This document shows, in pieces, positions 53,902-58,274 of a stretch of DNA of 58,274 nucleotides; positions within the stretch are counted from its first letter, which is position 1, and every line of letters starts with the position of its first letter. The position numbers were made by a program, and so were the translations under genes. The notes under the pieces are model-generated. The model saw nothing but the letters and a program-made list of their open reading frames with translations, did not search any database and had not been told where the DNA came from. This stretch comes from an uncultured Algibacter sp. (lineage in GTDB: Bacteria; Bacteroidota; Bacteroidia; Flavobacteriales; Flavobacteriaceae). The stretch is taken from assembly GCA_947499935.1 (NCBI GenBank), contig CANMQH010000022.1, forward strand, positions 1-58,274. The letters run 5' to 3'.

Positions 53902-53909
53902 TATATTTG
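53902..53909 (+). promoter_or_regulatory. -7 box of the MscS-like gene
   Basis: TATATTTG, perfect TAnnTTTG match, 23 bp before the start codon. Confidence 0.45.
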
Positions 53910-53932
53910 TTTTATACTTAATCCAACATCAA

Positions 53933-54475
53933 ATGTTTTTTGAGACATACCAAAGCGAATTAATAATATCTGGTTTTATATTACTTTCTTTATTGGTTAT
54001 AAGGTTTGTTACAAATTTCACTATTAAAAAAATCGCTAAAAAAAACGGCATAAACGATGCTAGAATAAGGCTTGTAACCAGATATGTAACGGTTTCTATT
54101 TTTATCATAGCAGTCTTAATCGAAGCTTTTGTTTTTGGAGCTCAATTTAAAGATTTAGCCGTTATATTTTCATCTGTTTTTGCAGTTATTGGTATCGCTC
54201 TATTTGCTATTTGGTCTATTTTAAGCAATGTAACTTCAGGCATTATTATGTTTTTTTCGTTCCCATATAAGGTTGGCGACAAAATTAAAATTCATGATAA
54301 AGATTTTCCTATTGAGGCCATTATAGAAGATATAAGAGCTTTTCAACTTCATTTACGTTTGGATAGTGGCGATTTAGTTACCTACCCAAATAACTTAATG
54401 CTCCAAAAAGCCATAACTTTAGTAGAAAAAGATGCCATAGAATATTATTCTGATGATGATGGAGGTGCTATATGA
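53933..54475 (+). CDS. Small mechanosensitive (MscS) channel protein
   Basis: 180 residues; three transmembrane spans, the last (AVIFSSVFAVIGIALFAIWSILSNVTSGIIMF) being the Ala/Gly-rich pore helix, then the MscS beta-domain start FPYKVGDKIKI and PNNLML. The C-terminal cytoplasmic domain is truncated to about 60 residues, ending in an Asp-rich tail, as in short MscS-like proteins of flavobacteria. A -7 box TATATTTG (53902-53909) precedes it by 23 bp. Confidence 0.88.
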   Translation: MFFETYQSELIISGFILLSLLVIRFVTNFTIKKIAKKNGINDARIRLVTRYVTVSIFIIAVLIEAFVFGAQFKDLAVIFSSVFAVIGIALFAIWSILSNVTSGIIMFFSFPYKVGDKIKIHDKDFPIEAIIEDIRAFQLHLRLDSGDLVTYPNNLMLQKAITLVEKDAIEYYSDDDGGAI

Positions 54476-54721
54476 ATATTTAATTCAAGTTTCAGAAAAC
54501 ATAGATATATGCCGCGAAATAATTTGGAACACATTCCAGAATATAAATATTCGTACTTCATACTCTGAGGTATTATGATTGATATGTTTTTAGGCATGCT
54601 TTATTAGTTCCAAAAGTGGTTATAACAATACTAAAAATTAATACTTTTGCTTTGTATTTTTAATGCAGTTTAATTTCATATCATAATTTTCTTAAACTAT
54701 ACAAAAAATCATAACATAGAA
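54476..54721. other. Intergenic region with -7 box
   Basis: Holds TACTTTTG (54642-54649), a perfect -7 box for the DUF2911 gene with a leader of about 65 nt. Nothing else seen. Confidence 0.45.
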
Positions 54722-55606
54722 ATGAAAAAAGTAATTACCCTAATAGCACTTATTTGTACAGTTTATTATTCAGGAGCGCAAAATGACCCAGTAAAAGAAG
54801 ACATAACAAGATTTAATAGACCAACAACAAGCCCTAGAGCCGAAGTTTCTCAAAAAATAGGCCTTAGTTTTATTAAAATAAATTACGGACGACCTAATGT
54901 AAAAGGCAGGACTATTTTTGGTGGATTATTAGAACATGGAAAAATATGGCGAATGGGTGCCGATTATCAATCCATTATTGATTTCCAAAACGAATATGTA
55001 ATTAAGGGAGATACAATTCCTAAAGGTAAATATGCCCTTTATGCCGTTCCAAACAAAAATGATTGGACCATTTATTTCAATAAAGATGTAGAGGGTTGGG
55101 GGCAATATACATACAAGGCTGAAAATAATGTTTATGAATTTAAAATACCCGTTGAAAAATCACCAGAATTTACAGAGACATTCACCATTAGTTTTATGAA
55201 TACGTCTATGAATAATGGCGAACTATACTTTCAATGGGAAAACGCTAGAGTAAAACTCCCCATCACCATTGGTAATAAGCACAGAAAATCAATACAAAAT
55301 CATTTTACCGCAGCACTTGGAATAAATGAAAAAAGTGTTGGTTATAAATATTACTTAGCAAGTGAGTATCTATTTGTAGAAGATAAAGATTACAACAAAG
55401 CATTAAAGTATATACAAAAAGCTATTGATAGCGGAGTAACCGCTTTTTACACCCATTATTTAAAAGGAGAAATTCTTTATGCTATGGGAGATAAGAAAAA
55501 AGCTGTAAAAGCTGCACAAGAATCTCAAAAAAACTTATTTAAAGGATTTTCTAATCCTGAATGGGAAAACAAAATAAAAAAAGCTATAATAGATTGGGCC
55601 AAATAA
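54722..55606 (+). CDS. DUF2911 protein with TPR repeat (secreted)
   Basis: 294 residues; Sec signal (cleavage after YYSGA-QND). DUF2911 domain about 30-180: SPRAEVSQKIGLSFIKINYGRPNVKGRTIFG, GKIWRMGADYQSIIDF and WGQYTYK; then two TPR-like helices pairs (EDKDYNKALKYIQKAIDSG, YALGD-like YAMGDKKKAVKAAQES). Function unknown; common in Bacteroidota as periplasmic or outer-membrane associated proteins. Confidence 0.9.
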   Translation: MKKVITLIALICTVYYSGAQNDPVKEDITRFNRPTTSPRAEVSQKIGLSFIKINYGRPNVKGRTIFGGLLEHGKIWRMGADYQSIIDFQNEYVIKGDTIPKGKYALYAVPNKNDWTIYFNKDVEGWGQYTYKAENNVYEFKIPVEKSPEFTETFTISFMNTSMNNGELYFQWENARVKLPITIGNKHRKSIQNHFTAALGINEKSVGYKYYLASEYLFVEDKDYNKALKYIQKAIDSGVTAFYTHYLKGEILYAMGDKKKAVKAAQESQKNLFKGFSNPEWENKIKKAIIDWAK

Positions 55607-55665
55607 TACCATGACCTATTAAGAGACTTATAAAAACATTTGAGTTGTTAAACAAAAATGAATAT

Positions 55666-55696
55666 ATATACGTAAGTTTAAAAAACTTACGTATAT
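55666..55696. terminator. Bidirectional hairpin terminator
   Basis: Perfect 14-bp stem ATATACGTAAGTTT / AAACTTACGTATAT with a 3-nt loop between two convergent genes. Confidence 0.8.
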
Positions 55697-55756
55697 TATA
55701 TAATTGATTTGCGGTTTTTTATTCATTAATTTTAAAGGAGGAATGGTAATACTCTA

Positions 55757-57508
55757 TTATTCTTTATCGTAAATGAGAGCATCTTCACTTATTTTATCTA
55801 AGTACTGTTTTAAAGTTGTTGTTTCTGCAGGAAGATTAATTTTGGTTCTAGCTCGATTTCGCCCCATTTTTATAGCGCCAATACCAACATGCATTAATTG
55901 TGCAGATTCTTTTAATGACAACCCTAATTTTATTAAAATGCAATGCCTAATGTCATTTTGAGAAAGCTGAGGATGTAAATCTTTTAAAACCATAACCATA
56001 TCTGGATATTGAGATTCTAATCGTTTAGAGAATACATTATCATTAGCTAATTTTACTAAAAAAGAATTCATATCCTTTTCAATGGTATGTATTTTACTTT
56101 TATCATTTTCTTTTATAGCTCCAGACAATTCTTTTTTAATTTCTGATAATTCCGATAATAATTTAGCTTTGTTTGTAGCTAACATAGAAAGTTCAGTTTC
56201 TCTAACTTGTATGTGATTTTTAAGAATTTCACGTTCCTTGTTTTCTAAAGCTTTTATTTTTTCTTTAGATTTAAAATATTTTGAATAAACCCATAAAATA
56301 CTAAAAATAAGAAGTAAGCATGTAAACCCTATAGATAGCATTAGGATATACTGTTTTTGTTTGTTGTTTTGAAGTGTTAATATTTTTTTCTCTGATTGTA
56401 TTTTTTCTTTTTCTTTTTCTTGATCAATAATTCTTATTTTAACATCATAATAATCGGTAAAAGCCTTTTGTTCTTTAGCTCTTGCATTACTAATAATATC
56501 ACTTTTTTGACATAATGTTAAATTAGCTCTTTTGTATTTTTTATTTTTTGTATAAAATTTAGCAAGATAATCTAAGGATTCTTCTAAATTATGATCAGAC
56601 ATAGCTTCATATAATCCTTTTTTAGGAGCTATGGCTTCATTCATATAAAAAATAGCTTTATCAGTCTGGTCAATGGCATCATAAGCTAGAGATAGATTGT
56701 AATAATTAGCTTGCAACATTACTGGATTGTATTTTTTTAAATGATTTATAATTTGTAATCCAGAATCTATAGCTTTATTATGTTTGCCTTGAAGGTGATA
56801 ATCATGAACCAAAAAACTTTTTATAAAAAATATTTTTGTAGTATCTTTTAATTGTTTGGCAATTTTAAGAGTTTTTAAATTTAGCGGGTAACTATTTTTT
56901 CCATCTTTTTTACATTGATAAGCTTGAGCTAATGTGCTTAATAGTCCAAATTTCACTCTCGGTGTAACCTTAATTGAATCTGGAGTGTATGGTTTTAGAG
57001 TTTCTATGGCTTTATCATATTGTTTTTTTGAAATATAGGAATAGGCTAAATTTGTTTTTATTCTAATACCATCAATCATATTAGATTCATCCGAATAACT
57101 GTAAGCTTTTTCAAGTTCAAGTAAAGATTGCTCAATCATTTCAAAATTATAAACAAGACTATTTGCTTTGTAATAGTAATAGAAGTATGCTAAATTCCTA
57201 TACTTATTTTGATACTCACTATTTTCAAAATAGTAGGCATAATGCATCATACTATCTAGGTTTTTTTTGTTTCCAAAATAATACATCAACCTAAAATATG
57301 ATTTTAATTCACGACGTTTATCTCCAATATGCTTAGAGATTTCTAATGCTGTTTTATATTTATAATATGGAGCCTCGGTAGTATCATTAGCACGATATAT
57401 TAGTAAACTATCTATAACTTTAGTGTTAGGTTGTTCTTGTGCAAAGAGAACAGAAAATATAGAAAAAATAAAGAGTATAGTGTGTCCTATATATATGTTT
57501 ATTTTCAT
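55757..57508 (-). CDS. TPR sensor with transmembrane segment and LuxR-like HTH
   Basis: 583 residues. Signal peptide (ILFIFSIFSVLFAQ), periplasmic TPR array (about 30-350), transmembrane span (YILMLSIGFTCLLLIFSILWVYS, about 385-407), a long coiled coil (to 480), then a cytoplasmic helix-turn-helix: LSQNDIRHCILIKLGLSLKESAQLMHVGIGAIKMGRNRARTKI. This one-component layout, with a DNA-binding domain tethered to the membrane, is common in Bacteroidota. The signal and target genes are unknown; no neighbour on the same strand. Confidence 0.88.
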   Translation of the reverse strand: MKINIYIGHTILFIFSIFSVLFAQEQPNTKVIDSLLIYRANDTTEAPYYKYKTALEISKHIGDKRRELKSYFRLMYYFGNKKNLDSMMHYAYYFENSEYQNKYRNLAYFYYYYKANSLVYNFEMIEQSLLELEKAYSYSDESNMIDGIRIKTNLAYSYISKKQYDKAIETLKPYTPDSIKVTPRVKFGLLSTLAQAYQCKKDGKNSYPLNLKTLKIAKQLKDTTKIFFIKSFLVHDYHLQGKHNKAIDSGLQIINHLKKYNPVMLQANYYNLSLAYDAIDQTDKAIFYMNEAIAPKKGLYEAMSDHNLEESLDYLAKFYTKNKKYKRANLTLCQKSDIISNARAKEQKAFTDYYDVKIRIIDQEKEKEKIQSEKKILTLQNNKQKQYILMLSIGFTCLLLIFSILWVYSKYFKSKEKIKALENKEREILKNHIQVRETELSMLATNKAKLLSELSEIKKELSGAIKENDKSKIHTIEKDMNSFLVKLANDNVFSKRLESQYPDMVMVLKDLHPQLSQNDIRHCILIKLGLSLKESAQLMHVGIGAIKMGRNRARTKINLPAETTTLKQYLDKISEDALIYDKE

Positions 57509-58274
57509 GATAAATTAGTCATTTATTTATGTCTTTTATAGAGGCTATCAGATATTTAAATTGAAATTCTATTTTAGTTCGGCTTAGTTGATATCCATTC
57601 GTCTTATTATCGTAGACTTATAGTTGCTTTACCATACTTTAGACGCTAAATTTTAACTTTATTTACGTAAATAAGAACTAACTTTTTTGCAAATATTATT
57701 TTTTAAAACCAAATATTTAAACTATTTACGTTTAAATATTATAAATAATTCTTTAAAACTTGAATTTAGTTAATTATTAATTAAATTAAATTAGAAAAAA
57801 TACAGGTATATAGTAGGTTAAAGTGTTCAATTATAAGTTTTTAGATTAAAAAATTATAATTATGATTTATTCTAAAATTATTAGATTTTTCTGTCTTATT
57901 TATGAGTTTTGTATAAAATGTGAGTAAATAGCAGGCAATTTTCTTATAGGTAAATCACCCAAAGATCATGTGTTATGTTAAAAAACGAGTTCGTTACTTT
58001 GTTTTAGTTAAGTGGTTTTAAGATTATCTGTCATTAATAAATTTAATGAAATCTATTAAACTTGTTATCACATAAAGCATTTTGCGTAATTTCTACTAAA
58101 AAATTTGTAAAATATTGTGTAGCAAGGTATGGTCAATTGATTTTTTACTAATTAAGTTCATTAATAAAAGCTTTTAATTCAGTACTATAAGTTTAAGTTA
58201 ACCCGTTGGGTGTAATTATTTGGGTATATTAAACAAAAAAAGATATTGGATAAGATTCTGAATTTCAGTATCTT
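57509..58274. other. Gene-free right end of the window
   Basis: 766 bp of AT-rich sequence with only very short frames. The last 34 bp contain an AAGATA...TATCTT inverted repeat at the edge. Nothing else supported. Confidence 0.5.

Overview
The window is a 58 kb AT-rich chromosomal segment from a member of the Bacteroidota, most probably a marine or soil Flavobacteriaceae. The evidence is a SusC/SusD pair, a type IX secretion sorting tail, DUF2911, a fused CcsBA cytochrome c biogenesis protein, Bacteroidota-type -7 boxes (TAnnTTTG) and the near absence of Shine-Dalgarno sequences. No rRNA, tRNA or CRISPR array was found.

Region 1 (1-9.3 kb) is a stress / low-oxygen-type locus. It holds three intact universal stress proteins, a hibernation factor, a PAS histidine kinase and a response regulator in which a receiver is fused to a CRP/FNR-type sensor and helix-turn-helix. 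Its promoters share a 12-bp palindrome (TGATAwwTATCA) placed 23 bp (24 bp once) upstream of a -7 box. There are six operators serving seven promoters. One cassette faces no gene and points at two hairpins, so it may drive a small RNA. The locus is decaying: two universal stress protein stubs, a thioredoxin pseudogene, a patatin pseudogene and other fragments lie among the intact genes.

Region 2 (9.6-36.7 kb) is a polysaccharide utilisation locus that I read as specific for high-mannose N-glycans. On the minus strand a nine-gene run encodes a sodium/sugar symporter, a GH130 mannosyl-GlcNAc phosphorylase-like enzyme, a CBM9-like protein, a GHL10-like lipoprotein, three GH92 alpha-mannosidases, a glycosylasparaginase and a PNGase F-like amidase. 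SusC and SusD follow. A LytS/LytR-type two-component system is divergent from the symporter, followed by a FucP-type sugar transporter and a fourth, larger GH92. A 33-bp element with two half-sites 21 bp apart sits upstream of susC, lytS/symporter and the large GH92, and a fourth copy lies in a gene-free stretch. It is a candidate binding site for the LytTR regulator. The proposed route is that PNGase F frees glycans from proteins, SusCD imports them, GH92 enzymes trim mannoses, GH130 phosphorolyses the core Man-GlcNAc, and glycosylasparaginase handles GlcNAc-Asn remnants.

Region 3 (37-49 kb) is mixed: a rhodanese lipoprotein, two methyltransferases, a secreted beta-helix protein with a type IX tail, a HAD phosphatase with a sugar-lactone-oxidase-like flavoprotein, the SatD/DUF3307 pair, and CcsBA.

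Region 4 (49-58 kb) is mostly housekeeping: truncated hemoglobin, a DUF2520 dehydrogenase, KdsC, a UbiA prenyltransferase, Maf, a lipoprotein, an MscS channel, a DUF2911 protein, and a TPR/transmembrane/LuxR-like regulator. A perfect 7 x 7-bp tandem repeat separates kdsC from the UbiA gene. The last 766 bp show no gene.
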